From Streptomyces atratus (GTDB lineage Bacteria; Actinomycetota; Actinomycetes; Streptomycetales; Streptomycetaceae), in the NCBI RefSeq assembly GCF_014648655.1, contig NZ_BMRN01000006.1, positions 64,922 through 128,921 of the forward strand: 64,000 nucleotides of DNA, read 5' to 3'. The stretch's first letter is position 1. The number at the start of each line of letters is the position of its first letter. Of the stretch, positions 47,826 to 55,933 are shown piece by piece. The position numbers and the translations under genes were made by a program. Below the pieces are notes generated by a model that saw only the letters and a program-made list of their open reading frames with translations, searched no databases and was not told the origin of the DNA.

Positions 47826-48695
47826 ATGCTGACCCCTCTGCCCCGTCCGCTCGTCGACATGCCTGTCCGGCGTCTCACCCTGGGTGACCTGGTCGCCTGC
47901 GCCGATCTCTGCGAGGACCGCGGATGGCCACGTGATGAGCACAGATGGGGTCTGCTCCTCGCCGCAGGAACCGGCTATGGCATGGACGATCCCGGAGGCA
48001 GAGGCCTGATGGCCGCTTGTGTGGTGACCTCATACGGCCCACGACTGGCTGCCATCGGCATGCTGCTCGTCGCCGAGCGATATGCGCGGCAGGGAGTCGC
48101 CCGCCACCTGATGCGCCATGTGATCGACGAGGCCGCAGGCACCCCCCTCAGCCTGTACGCGACATCCGCGGGACAACCACTTTACGAACAGCTCGGCTTC
48201 ACGGTTGTGGGCCGCGTCGAGCGGGTCACCGGGTTCTTCCGGCCGACCGGCGCCAGAGCGTCCACTGTGACCGTCCGCCCGGCCACGGCGGAGGACCTGC
48301 AAGCCATGGTCCGGCTGGACACAGACGTCTTCGGCTCCGACCGGACGCATGTCCTCGCCCGGCTGCCCGCGTATGCCGACCACATCCGGGTCGCGGAGGA
48401 CAGCGGAAAGCTCGTCGGTTACGCAGCGACCTGGCCGAGCGCTCATACGCATGTGGTCGGCCCGCTCATCGCGCCCGACACCGACACCGCTCAGGCACTC
48501 GCCGCGTCGCTCGCAGAGACGACGGATCTACCGTTGCGCGCGGACATCGACGCGCGCCATGTGGAGCTGCTCGACTGGTTCAAGGAGTGCGGTCTGCAAA
48601 GAGGCTCCAAAACCACGATGATGACTTATGGAACCTCGGACCTGCCGGGCGACTGGACCCGTCGCTACGCTCCGCTGACCGTAGCGACGGGCTGA
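47826..48695 (+). CDS. GNAT-family N-acetyltransferase
   Basis: A 289-residue protein with two GNAT-like halves. The N-terminal half carries the acetyl-CoA pyrophosphate loop RYARQGVARHLMRHVIDEA and LYEQLGFTVVGRVER. The C-terminal half (TVRPATAEDLQAMVRLD) is a second, more diverged GNAT domain as in the two-domain DUF-type members. An internal in-frame ATG at codon 12 (MPVRRLTLGD) may be the true start. The acetylated substrate is unknown. It lies 5 bases after the membrane protein gene. Confidence 0.84.
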   Translation: MLTPLPRPLVDMPVRRLTLGDLVACADLCEDRGWPRDEHRWGLLLAAGTGYGMDDPGGRGLMAACVVTSYGPRLAAIGMLLVAERYARQGVARHLMRHVIDEAAGTPLSLYATSAGQPLYEQLGFTVVGRVERVTGFFRPTGARASTVTVRPATAEDLQAMVRLDTDVFGSDRTHVLARLPAYADHIRVAEDSGKLVGYAATWPSAHTHVVGPLIAPDTDTAQALAASLAETTDLPLRADIDARHVELLDWFKECGLQRGSKTTMMTYGTSDLPGDWTRRYAPLTVATG

Positions 48696-48696
48696 C

Positions 48697-49148
48697 TCAC
48701 GCGGCTTTGAACTCATCGAGCGTGGGCGGCGCGAGCGTCGGGCGAGAGCCTTCACGGCGCCTGTCGCGAAGCCGTGGTCCTGATCGGGGGCACCTCCGCC
48801 GACGCCGATGGCGCCGATGAGCCGGCCGTCGCGGTGGACCGGGACACCACCGGCGATGAAGAGCAGCGGCCGTTCGAGGGCGGTCGGCAGGGTGTGGAAG
48901 AGCCCACCCGACTGGACCGCATCGACGAGGTCGGCGGTGGAGGCATTGAGCTGAAGGACCGTGTATGCCTTGCGGGTGCTGATCTCACCCGCGATGAGAA
49001 CGGCCCGGTCGTCCCGCCGAAAGGCCAGCAGGTGGCCACCCGCGTCAAGGATCGTGACGGCAACGGCGACACCGGCGGCTTCGGCGGCGCTGCGGGCCGC
49101 TTCGGGTTTCACCTTCCCTGAAGATTGCATCTGCGCCTTAGCGTCCAC
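48697..49148 (-). pseudogene. HbpS/GlcG-like (DUF336) protein gene with apparent C-terminal frameshift
   Basis: The frame from 49148 encodes a HbpS/GlcG-type protein (VAVTILDAGGHLLAFRRDD, GEISTRKAYTVLQLNA, FIAGGVPVHRDGRLIGAIGVGGGAPDQDHGFATGAVKAL). After ALARRS the frame runs on for about 55 codons to 48528, antisense through the GNAT gene. One base shift near 48750 instead reads PTLAPPTLDEFKAA and stops at 48697, as expected for the family. The N-terminus also looks about 10 residues short. HbpS binds heme in S. reticuli. I treat it as a frameshifted gene, or a sequencing error; it is divergent from a MarR gene. Confidence 0.68.
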
Positions 49149-49238
49149 AACAATTGCAGACGCTGACTATGCAAACGCGGGCTATTGCGGGCGTCGCCTA
49201 TCCTGGACGCAAGCAGCTCCGAGACGGGGGAGAGACCC

Positions 49239-49706
49239 ATGACAGCTACAGACCCCGCACTGACCGCCCTCTCCCAGGGCTGGTGCGCCCTCTCCTTGCT
49301 TCACGGAAAGATTGAGGCCCGTATCGAGCGAGCGCTGCAGGCCGGGCACGGTCTCAGCGTGCGGGAGTACTCCCTGCTCGACGTCCTGAGCAGGCAGCAC
49401 AATGGTCCCGGCGGCCATCTCCAGATGAAGCAGGTCGCGGACGCCGTCGTGCTCAGCCAGAGCGCCACCACCCGCCTGGTCACGCGCCTCGAGAACCGCG
49501 GACTGCTGATCCGGTATCTCTGCGACACCGATCGCCGCGGCATCTACACCGATGTCACCGAGGCGGGCCTCACCCTGCTCGCCGAAGCCCGGCCGACCAA
49601 TGACACCGCGCTGCGCGCCGCACTCGACGAAGCCGCCAAGAATCCCGAGTTGGCCCCACTCGTCAGGGCGGTCGAAGAGCTGAAGGCCCCCGCACAGGTC
49701 GCGTGA
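49239..49706 (+). CDS. MarR-family transcriptional regulator
   Basis: A 155-residue winged-helix regulator. The recognition part is MKQVADAVVLSQSATTRLVTRLENRGLLIRYLCDTDRRGIYTDVTEAG. ATG 49239 follows GGGGGAGAGACCC at a good distance. It is divergent from the HbpS/GlcG-like gene, 91 bases away, and probably controls it and itself; an inference from the shared promoter region. Confidence 0.88.
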   Translation: MTATDPALTALSQGWCALSLLHGKIEARIERALQAGHGLSVREYSLLDVLSRQHNGPGGHLQMKQVADAVVLSQSATTRLVTRLENRGLLIRYLCDTDRRGIYTDVTEAGLTLLAEARPTNDTALRAALDEAAKNPELAPLVRAVEELKAPAQVA

Positions 49707-49789
49707 GCCGCTGCGCAGCCGCTGAGAGTTCCCCGAGCAGGCCGGGTGATTCCCCGCACCGTCCACGTGATCTGCGTACTCTGCCGATC

Positions 49790-50242
49790 ATGAGCGATCT
49801 GGAAATACGCCCCGCGGCCCTCGCCGACATCCCCGCGATCGTGGCCATGCTCGCCAACGATCCGCTGGGTGCACAGCGTGAGTCGCCGGACGACCTCACC
49901 CCTTACCGCGCCGCATTCCGGCGGCTGGCCGACGACCCGAACCAGCACGTGGTCGTCGCCGTGCGCGAGGGCCGCGTCGTCGGAACCCTGCAACTGACGG
50001 TGATCCCTGGACTCTCCCGGCGCGGCTCGACCCGCTCGGTCATTGAAGGCGTCCGTATCCACGCCGACGAGCGCGGCAGCGGCCTCGGCACCCAGCTGAT
50101 CGAATGGGCAGTGGACGAATCCCGGCGCCAGGACTGCCAGTTGGTCCAGTTGACGTCCGATGCGAGCCGGACCGATGCTCATCGTTTCTACGAGCGGCTG
50201 GGTTTCACCGCCAGCCACCTGGGCTTCAAGCTCGCGCTCTGA
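49790..50242 (+). CDS. GNAT-family N-acetyltransferase
   Basis: A 150-residue single-domain GNAT. The acetyl-CoA loop is ADERGSGLGTQLIEWAVDESR, with RFYERLGFTASHLGFKL at the C-terminus. The start is ATG 49790; the longer frame from 49703 lacks similarity. The substrate is unknown; small GNATs of this form acetylate antibiotics, polyamines or peptides. Confidence 0.86.
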   Translation: MSDLEIRPAALADIPAIVAMLANDPLGAQRESPDDLTPYRAAFRRLADDPNQHVVVAVREGRVVGTLQLTVIPGLSRRGSTRSVIEGVRIHADERGSGLGTQLIEWAVDESRRQDCQLVQLTSDASRTDAHRFYERLGFTASHLGFKLAL

Positions 50243-50270
50243 TCGCAGTCCGGAGTCCGAGAGGTTGTCC

Positions 50271-51434
50271 GTGCACCACATCAGTGACGAACAGCGCAGG
50301 ATCAGGCTCGGGCGGCGACATCTCCTGGCCCCGTCCGTACGGACCGCGTCCCCGGTATCCGTGACTGATGCGCTCGTCGCTCTGCACGCCACCGACGCCG
50401 CCACCGTCTTTCTTTCCGCGTGCGCACGGATGTCCGAGGCAAGCGTCGTCGCGGTGGAGCGGGCTCTCTACGAAGACGTCTCTCTGGTCCGGCAACTCTC
50501 CATGCGCAACACCCTCTTCGTCGTATCACAGGAACTCGCCCCGTACGTCGACGCGTCCAACGCCCGGGCCGTGGCCGCCAAGGAACGCCGCACCTTCCTC
50601 AAGCATTTGGCGGACGACGGCAATGGACTGGACGAGCGCTGGCTCGCCGGCACCGAACGGAAGATCCTTGCCGCCCTGGCGGCCCACGGTCCCCTCACCG
50701 GCAGCGAGCTCTCCGCCGCCGTGGCCGGCCTGCGTACCAAGATCACAGTCTTTCCCGGCAAGAAGTACGAGGGAGTGCAGGGCGTCGCCTCCCGTGTCAT
50801 CCGGATACTGGCAGCCGAAGGCCGCATCCGCCGGGACCGTCCACGCGGTTCCTGGACCTCCAGCCAGTTCCGCTGGACCACGTCCGAGCCATTGCCGTTC
50901 GAGGAACCCGCACAGGCGCAGGCGGAGCTGGCCCGACGCTGGCTCCGCTCCTACGGCCCGGCGACCGAGGCCGATCTCAAGTGGTGGACGGGCTGGGCGC
51001 TGGGCCCGGTCCGCAAGTCACTGGCAGCCGTTGGAGCCGAGGAGGTTCGGCTCGACGGCGGCGCCGTGGGATGGATCCTGCCAAAGGACCTGGAGCCGGA
51101 ACCGGCCCTGGAACCCTGGGCCGCGCTGCTTCCGGCACTCGACCCCAGCGCGATGGGCTGGGCCGATCGGAGCTTCCACCTCCCTGCCGGGCATCGGAAG
51201 GCGCTCTTCGACCGGTCCGGCAATATCGGCCCGACGGTGTGGTGGAACGGCGAGATCGTGGGCGGCTGGGCGCAGCGAGCCGATGGTGAGCCGGTCTGGC
51301 GGCTGCTGTCCGACATCGGCAGGGATGCCACGGCCGTGGTCGAGGCGGAAGCATCCCGACTGTCGCAATGGGTGGGCCAAGCACGGATCACTCCACGCTT
51401 CCGTACCCCCCTGGAACGGGAGCTGACGGCCTGA
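50271..51434 (+). CDS. Winged-helix DNA-binding domain protein (HTH_42, COG3214-like)
   Basis: A 387-residue protein. It shows the family N-terminus RRIRLGRRHLLAP, LHATDAATVFLSACAR, the winged helix around KILAALAAHGPLTGSELSAAV, and the central YGPATEADLKWWTGW and C-terminal FDRSGNIGPTVWWNGEIVGGW. Related proteins include DNA glycosylase-like AlkX/YcaQ. A DNA-repair or DNA-binding role is inferred. GTG 50271 has GAGAGG seven bases upstream; the frame from 50160 overlaps the GNAT gene and is rejected. Confidence 0.84.
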   Translation: MHHISDEQRRIRLGRRHLLAPSVRTASPVSVTDALVALHATDAATVFLSACARMSEASVVAVERALYEDVSLVRQLSMRNTLFVVSQELAPYVDASNARAVAAKERRTFLKHLADDGNGLDERWLAGTERKILAALAAHGPLTGSELSAAVAGLRTKITVFPGKKYEGVQGVASRVIRILAAEGRIRRDRPRGSWTSSQFRWTTSEPLPFEEPAQAQAELARRWLRSYGPATEADLKWWTGWALGPVRKSLAAVGAEEVRLDGGAVGWILPKDLEPEPALEPWAALLPALDPSAMGWADRSFHLPAGHRKALFDRSGNIGPTVWWNGEIVGGWAQRADGEPVWRLLSDIGRDATAVVEAEASRLSQWVGQARITPRFRTPLERELTA

Positions 51435-51451
51435 TCCGGCCGCCCCCTCCC

Positions 51452-51465
51452 GTTTCACGTGAAAC
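51452..51465. promoter_or_regulatory. parS site between convergent genes
   Basis: GTTTCACGTGAAAC, perfect, in the 38-base gap between the winged-helix gene and the serine hydrolase gene, which converge. Confidence 0.88.
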
Positions 51466-51472
51466 GTGGTGC

Positions 51473-52864
51473 TCAGGCCCCGAGGCCCCGCCACCTGCCC
51501 TCGTCCACACCGCCGGGAATGGCCGCTGTGGCGTCGTACGGCTCCCGTGTGAAGACGAAGGAACCCAGGTCGAGATGGTTCACGCTGCCGTCGCCGTTCC
51601 GGACGATACGCAGCGTCTCCCCCGCGTAATAGCCGTTGAGACCGACCCAGGTGCCGTCGGGCTGTGCGGTGAATCGGGCGCCGCGGCCATTGCCGCGCAG
51701 GGGCTGAAGTTCCAGCCCACCGTCCGGAGTCAGTCGCAGGATGTTCGTGCTTGTGCCCCAGTACCAGGGACCGGTCAGCGCGAGCAGCTCCGCGTCCGCC
51801 TCGGGCAGCGGGCGCCAGGGCTGCGGAATGCGTGGCTCGGCCTCGGCTACGGTCTTTACGAGGTCGGCGGCAACACCGCCGACAATCAGCCCCGACGTGG
51901 TGTTGGTGAGAACGACGGCCGCCACATCGTCCTCGACGCTGACCCACAGGGCGGCCAGGAAGCCGGGCAGCGAGCCTGTGTGCCCGAAGAGCGTGCGGCC
52001 GTCCCTCCGTACGAACTGGAGACCCAGGCCGTAATGGGACTCCCAGTCACCGGACTCGGTCGGCGCGGACGGTTCGCGCATTTGCTTCACGGAGGCGGCA
52101 CAGAGCACCCGGTCGTCCCCCTCTGCGAGAAAGGCCGCGAAGCGGAGGAGGTCGCCTGTGGTGGACCAGAGTTGGCCGGCCGGGGCCATCAGTCCGAGAT
52201 CCTCGGTCGGCTCGGGCAGCATGACATCCGCCCAGGGATGCACGGCCCAGCCGCCTGCGTGCGGCGCCTGCGGCTGGGGGCTCGTGCGGTGCATGCCCAG
52301 CGGTTCCAGGATCTCGCGCCGCAGCACCTCGGCCCAGCTCGCCCCGCGCACCTTCTCGACCAGCGCTCCCAGCAGTGTGTAGCCAGGGTTCGAGTAGTGG
52401 TGTCGGCGGCCCGGAGTGTGCATCCGCGTCTGCTCACCCAGTACATCGGCAAGTTCGGGCCGCAGCGTTCCCGGCGTCCTCTCCCACCAGGGTGCGGGCG
52501 CCTCGGCTCCCAGTCCCGCGCTGTGGCCCAGGAGTTGGTGGACAGTGACTCCACCGACGCCCGTGCCGGGCAGATGCTTTTCCAGCGGGTCGTCCAGATC
52601 CAGAAGTCCCTCGTCGCGCAGCCGCAGAACCAGCACTGCCGTGAAGGTTTTGGTGATTGAGCCGATCCTGAACTGGGTGTCTGCGTCAGGGGCATGGCCG
52701 TCCACGCAGCTGCGGGAGCCGCTCCAGACGATCTGTCCCTGTCTCTGCACTGCGGCGACGAGCGAGGGCGCCCGGCCTTCCGACTGTGCGGTGGCGATGC
52801 GGTGCAGCAGAGCGCGCTGCGTACCGGGGAGCAACTGTTCAGATGCGGAGGTCATGCTCAACAA
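51473..52864 (-). CDS. Serine hydrolase, class C beta-lactamase/DD-peptidase-like
   Basis: A 463-residue protein of the beta-lactamase/AmpH fold. The SxxK nucleophile is Ser69 and Lys72 in IGSITKTF; the Tyr-x-Asn is in HHYSNPGYTLLG; and HTGSLPGF supplies the third motif. No signal peptide is visible, so it is probably cytosolic, perhaps an esterase, or starts elsewhere. A C-terminal lipocalin-like extension (about 350-463) follows. ATG 52864 or ATG 52855 may be the start. Real substrate unknown. Confidence 0.84.
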   Translation of the reverse strand: MLSMTSASEQLLPGTQRALLHRIATAQSEGRAPSLVAAVQRQGQIVWSGSRSCVDGHAPDADTQFRIGSITKTFTAVLVLRLRDEGLLDLDDPLEKHLPGTGVGGVTVHQLLGHSAGLGAEAPAPWWERTPGTLRPELADVLGEQTRMHTPGRRHHYSNPGYTLLGALVEKVRGASWAEVLRREILEPLGMHRTSPQPQAPHAGGWAVHPWADVMLPEPTEDLGLMAPAGQLWSTTGDLLRFAAFLAEGDDRVLCAASVKQMREPSAPTESGDWESHYGLGLQFVRRDGRTLFGHTGSLPGFLAALWVSVEDDVAAVVLTNTTSGLIVGGVAADLVKTVAEAEPRIPQPWRPLPEADAELLALTGPWYWGTSTNILRLTPDGGLELQPLRGNGRGARFTAQPDGTWVGLNGYYAGETLRIVRNGDGSVNHLDLGSFVFTREPYDATAAIPGGVDEGRWRGLGA

Positions 52865-52926
52865 CTACCCGCCGAACCCGAACTGTGGCGAGCGCATTTC
52901 ACGGCACCTGGACCGCATGCGGCCGG

Positions 52927-53511
52927 TCAGCGCGTCCGGCTGTACGCCCTGACCAGGGCGCCGTTGTCGAAGACACGTACCGAGTCCAGCGCGAACGCGG
53001 TGGGCGCGAAATCCGATCCGAACATCGGCATGCCCGATCCGTAGACCAGCGGATACGTCTTGATCACCAGCTCGTCGATCTCGTCGATCAGCTCTCCGGC
53101 GAGCTGGGAGCCACCGCAGAGCCAGATCCCGAGCCGGCTGTTCTCCGCCTTGAGTTCCCGAACCCTTGCGACCACGTCGTCGGAGACGAGCTCGACATTC
53201 GGGTCGGGTGACTCCTTGAGGGTCCGCGAAGCGACGATCTCGCGCAGCTGGGCGTACGGGCTGGTGATGTTGACGTCCAGCGCCACTTGATAGCTGGCCC
53301 GCCCCTGGATCACGGTGTCAAACTGCTGGTTCTCGACGCCGTGAAAGCCGAGGAGCTTGCGGCCCTCGGTCGAAATCGTCTCCGGGTACTGCGTTTTCAG
53401 GAACTCAAGGAACTCCTCGTTCACGAACTGATACATGGACGATGCGTCACCGCTCGGGTCTCCGATGAAACCGTCGATGGAGCAGGCGATGAAGTAGGTC
53501 AGCTTGCGCAC
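52927..53511 (-). CDS. Dihydrofolate reductase-family protein (RibD C-terminal-like)
   Basis: A 194-residue single-domain reductase-fold protein. N-terminal RKLTYFIACSIDGFIGDP, IWLCGGSQLAGELIDEIDELVI and PLVYGSGMPMFG are family features. It binds NADPH in related proteins. It is divergent from a TetR gene, with a shared 125-base promoter region. The substrate is unknown. Confidence 0.86.
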   Translation of the reverse strand: MRKLTYFIACSIDGFIGDPSGDASSMYQFVNEEFLEFLKTQYPETISTEGRKLLGFHGVENQQFDTVIQGRASYQVALDVNITSPYAQLREIVASRTLKESPDPNVELVSDDVVARVRELKAENSRLGIWLCGGSQLAGELIDEIDELVIKTYPLVYGSGMPMFGSDFAPTAFALDSVRVFDNGALVRAYSRTR

Positions 53512-53546
53512 AGGATCCCCGTTCCGTTGCGGCGTATCCGAGCCAC

Positions 53547-53582
53547 AACCACTTCACCTAGAGTGCTTCATGTGTAGTGGTT
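53547..53582. promoter_or_regulatory. Inverted repeat in the divergent DHFR-like/TetR promoter region
   Basis: AACCACT 53547-53553 and AGTGGTT 53576-53582 are perfectly complementary with 22 bases between. TetR regulators usually bind such sites between divergent genes. Binding is not shown. Confidence 0.5.
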
Positions 53583-53636
53583 ACGCAATCCCTTTCCGCG
53601 AAAGAGCCGAAGAAGAAGACCAAGGAAGGCATACGC

Positions 53637-54236
53637 ATGGCCAGGAACCCGGAGCGCAGAACAGCGCTCGTCGATGCCGCCATCGAAGTACTGGCGGACG
53701 AGGGCGCGCGAGGGCTCACGTTCCGCGCGGTCGATGCACGCGCCGGCGTCCCGGTGGGCACGTCATCCAACTACTTCGCCAACCGTGACGACCTGTTCAT
53801 GCAGGCGGCCGCCCGTATCACCGTTCGGATGACACCGGACCCGGCCAAGGTCGAGGAGGCCATGCGCCCGACGCCCTCGCGTGAACTGGTCGCCGACCTG
53901 ATGCGATGGCTGGTGCAGCGCATGGAGGACGACCGCACCGGCTACCTCGCCATGCTGGAACTCCGCCTGGAGGCCACTCGCCGACCGGCGCTCCGCAACC
54001 GACTGACACAGCCCGTCCGTGCCAACTTCGACGAGAGCGCCCGGTTCCACCAGGAGGCGGGCCTGCCGGGCGACGCGGACGCCTTCCTGGTGCTCTACCT
54101 GGCCATGACGGGCCTGCTGCTGGAGCACTTCACGCTGCCCGGCGTTCTCATCGGCCCCGAGAACGATCTCCAGGCCGAAGCCACCTTGAACCGGCTGGTG
54201 GGGACGGTGGTCACGCGCGTGATTCCGCCGTCCTGA
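53637..54236 (+). CDS. TetR-family transcriptional regulator
   Basis: A 199-residue repressor. The N-terminal helix-turn-helix is RRTALVDAAIEVLADEGARGLTFRAVDARAGVPVGTSSNYFANRDDLFMQAA. The ligand-binding domain follows (about 65-199). The start is ATG 53637 because AAGGAAGG stands 8 bases before; the GTG at 53577 would start inside the inverted repeat. It should repress the divergent DHFR-like gene and itself. The ligand is unknown. Confidence 0.88.
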   Translation: MARNPERRTALVDAAIEVLADEGARGLTFRAVDARAGVPVGTSSNYFANRDDLFMQAAARITVRMTPDPAKVEEAMRPTPSRELVADLMRWLVQRMEDDRTGYLAMLELRLEATRRPALRNRLTQPVRANFDESARFHQEAGLPGDADAFLVLYLAMTGLLLEHFTLPGVLIGPENDLQAEATLNRLVGTVVTRVIPPS

Positions 54237-54304
54237 ACCCTTCCCGCACCGGTCGTCCGAGGCCGGGAAACTCCGCAGTACGGCCGGCCTGCGGTTCTCC
54301 GCTC

Positions 54305-54494
54305 TGTCTCACGTGGGCATGGTGGGTTCGACATCCTTACGGCATCGGCCGTGAGATCGCGACAAGGTGCGTGAGACCCCGCAGGACCGTGTAGGAACTC
54401 GCCGCCTGTGGCATAGCCCGATGCTTCTACCTGCGGATTTTCGCGGTGTCTCACGACCGTTGGCATGCCCTCTGTCTCACGGGCATGTCATTTC
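54305..54494. repeat. Left-end-like TnsB-site repeats, first element
   Basis: Four related motifs: TGTCTCACGTGGGCATGG 54305-54322, the reverse-oriented GTCTCACGCACCTTGTC 54377-54361, TGTCTCACGACCGTTGGCAT 54447-54466, and TGTCTCACGGGCATGTCATT 54473-54492. They share TGTCTCACG plus a GGCAT/TTGTC part. No gene is seen in 54237-54689. Confidence 0.6.
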
Positions 54495-54689
54495 GTCGGG
54501 CACTGACCACGGTTCCGCAACTAGCGCCCCGGGGTGGCTTGTCGATTCTCAGGTGAAGCTTGACGATTCGGCGTCGGGTGATGCTTGACGTCTGACCTAG
54601 GCGATTTCATCCCGCAGGGCGGCTTCGTCTCGCTGTTCGAAAGTCCCGGCCCCGTTCGGCGCTCCTCGAAGTGACAGTAGAGTTCCCGC

Positions 54690-55064
54690 ATGGCAGAGGC
54701 GGAGATGGCCCGACGGGCGCCCAGACAGCTCACCGAGATGCGCGACGTGTACGACCTCCTGGAGGAGGTGCGACTGCGCCCGGGGATGTGGGTGCGAGGT
54801 AGTTCGCTGCAGCATCTGGATTCCATGCTGTTCGGCTATCACGTGGCTTTGAGGGTTCACGGCGCCAAGGAAGAGCTTGACTTCCGGCAGGGCGGCCCGT
54901 TCGCCGACTGGCTGTGGCCGCGGCTGGGGTATGAGTACGAAAGCTCGCTGGGCTGGGCGGTGGAGATCGAGCGGGCGGCCGAGGCCACGGACCGACCCGC
55001 GATCGAGCTGTTCTTTGAGCTGCTCGATGAGTTCCGTGCCGAACAGGGCCAGCCGGGGGCCTAG
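54690..55064 (+). CDS. Unrecognised small cytosolic protein in the transposon region
   Basis: A 124-residue acidic protein. It starts with MAEAEMARRAPRQLTEM and contains VYDLLEEVRLRPGMWV, then a core with GSSLQHLDSMLFGYHVAL, DFRQGGPFADWLWPRLGY and AAEATDRPAIELFFELLDEF. The pattern of an RPGMW-type start and an FFELLDEF-type end suggests a defined small fold, but I cannot name it. It sits between a left-end-like repeat array (54305-54494) and a right-end-like motif (55076), so it is probably element cargo. No ribosome site is strong; ATG 54690 is chosen. Confidence 0.6.
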   Translation: MAEAEMARRAPRQLTEMRDVYDLLEEVRLRPGMWVRGSSLQHLDSMLFGYHVALRVHGAKEELDFRQGGPFADWLWPRLGYEYESSLGWAVEIERAAEATDRPAIELFFELLDEFRAEQGQPGA

Positions 55065-55075
55065 TCAGTGGCCGG

Positions 55076-55095
55076 CCAGTCTCAGAATCGTGTCC
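55076..55095 (+). repeat. Right-end-like motif of first element
   Basis: CCAGTCTCAGAATCGTGTCC differs at one base from the first 19 bases of the right-end motif at 58955 (CCAGTCTCAGATTCGTGTC). It lies 11 bases past the cargo gene. Confidence 0.6.
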
Positions 55096-55200
55096 TATTG
55101 GACTTCACTTGGGCAGGGGTGACTGGCAGGAGCTTTTCATGTGGAACAACATCGGCTTGCAGTTCGAAGCCGGAGAGGCTCCGCAGCTCGGCTGATCAGG

Positions 55201-55469
55201 TCACCCTTCCGGGAGCCGCTCGCCCTTCGCTCGGATCCACTCACGGATGGTCTCGATGGCGTCGAGAAGCTCCTCGAAGGTGCGGAGATCACGTGATCGC
55301 GCATCGTCGCCGACCAGTAGGTGCCTGAGTAGTGCTTCTGGCCCTTGTGCCAGCGGAACGTCCGCCAGGACATGGCCGAAGCCAAAGATTCAATTGACTC
55401 CGTGCCCCAGGAACGATCTTCGAGGACCTGACCGTTCTGACGACGCACGCTCACAGTCGCAGCGATGTC
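55201..55469 (-). pseudogene. Truncated tnsA start fused to the 3' end of another gene
   Basis: From GTG 55469 the minus strand encodes DIAATVSVRRQNGQVLEDRS and SWRTFRWHKGQKHYSGTYWS, close to the tnsA copy at 58124-58842. Similarity stops near 55287 after ATMRDHV. The remaining 85 bases read, in another frame, FEELLDAIETIREWIRAKGE and stop at 55201, as if a deletion had joined tnsA to the C-terminus of an unrelated gene. This copy keeps the tnsA start without the one-base deletion seen in the other copy. Confidence 0.7.
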
Positions 55470-55583
55470 CACCGCACCCCCAGCCCACGAGTCACTGCCC
55501 GTGTAGCAAGGTGCCAGCAACCGCTCCTCGCGTGGAGCGGTCGCTCCTTACGCCACCCGGAAGAGTGAACACTCCGAGCTGCG

Positions 55584-55770
55584 AGTCTCACGATGGCTGC
55601 ATAAATGCCATCCATATGCAGCCGACCCTGAGATTATGAAGCTGGATTTGAGGCCCCACACAGGTGTGGGGTCTCGCCGCTCGTGACATGTCGATCTTGC
55701 GTGACCTGGGCGTTCTTGGCTGTCTCACGGCCTTGTCACCCATGATCAGTCTCAAATCCGTGGCATTTCC
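55584..55770. repeat. TnsB-site-like repeats, left-end copy adjoining the DHFR-like cargo
   Basis: AGTCTCACGATGGCTGCAT near 55585, TGTCTCACGGCCTTGTCACC 55721-55740 and CAGTCTCAAATCCGTGGCAT 55747-55766. The block 55719-55770 aligns with 56511-56560 (GCTGTCTCACGG, then GTGGCATTTCCTC), so it is a second copy of the same transposon end. Nothing else is recognised in 55521-55933. Confidence 0.6.
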
Positions 55771-55933
55771 TCGCGAGAGCGAGGTCGAGGTCGGGCGGCT
55801 TGCCCTTGTCGGCCGAGTACACCACGCTGAGCCCCGAGCATGAGGACTACCGGCGAGCCCGGATCGCGCACCGATGCGTTTCCCGCGCCGCGCTGGTCTA
55901 TACGCCGGACACCCACGGACGGAAGGCTGGGCC

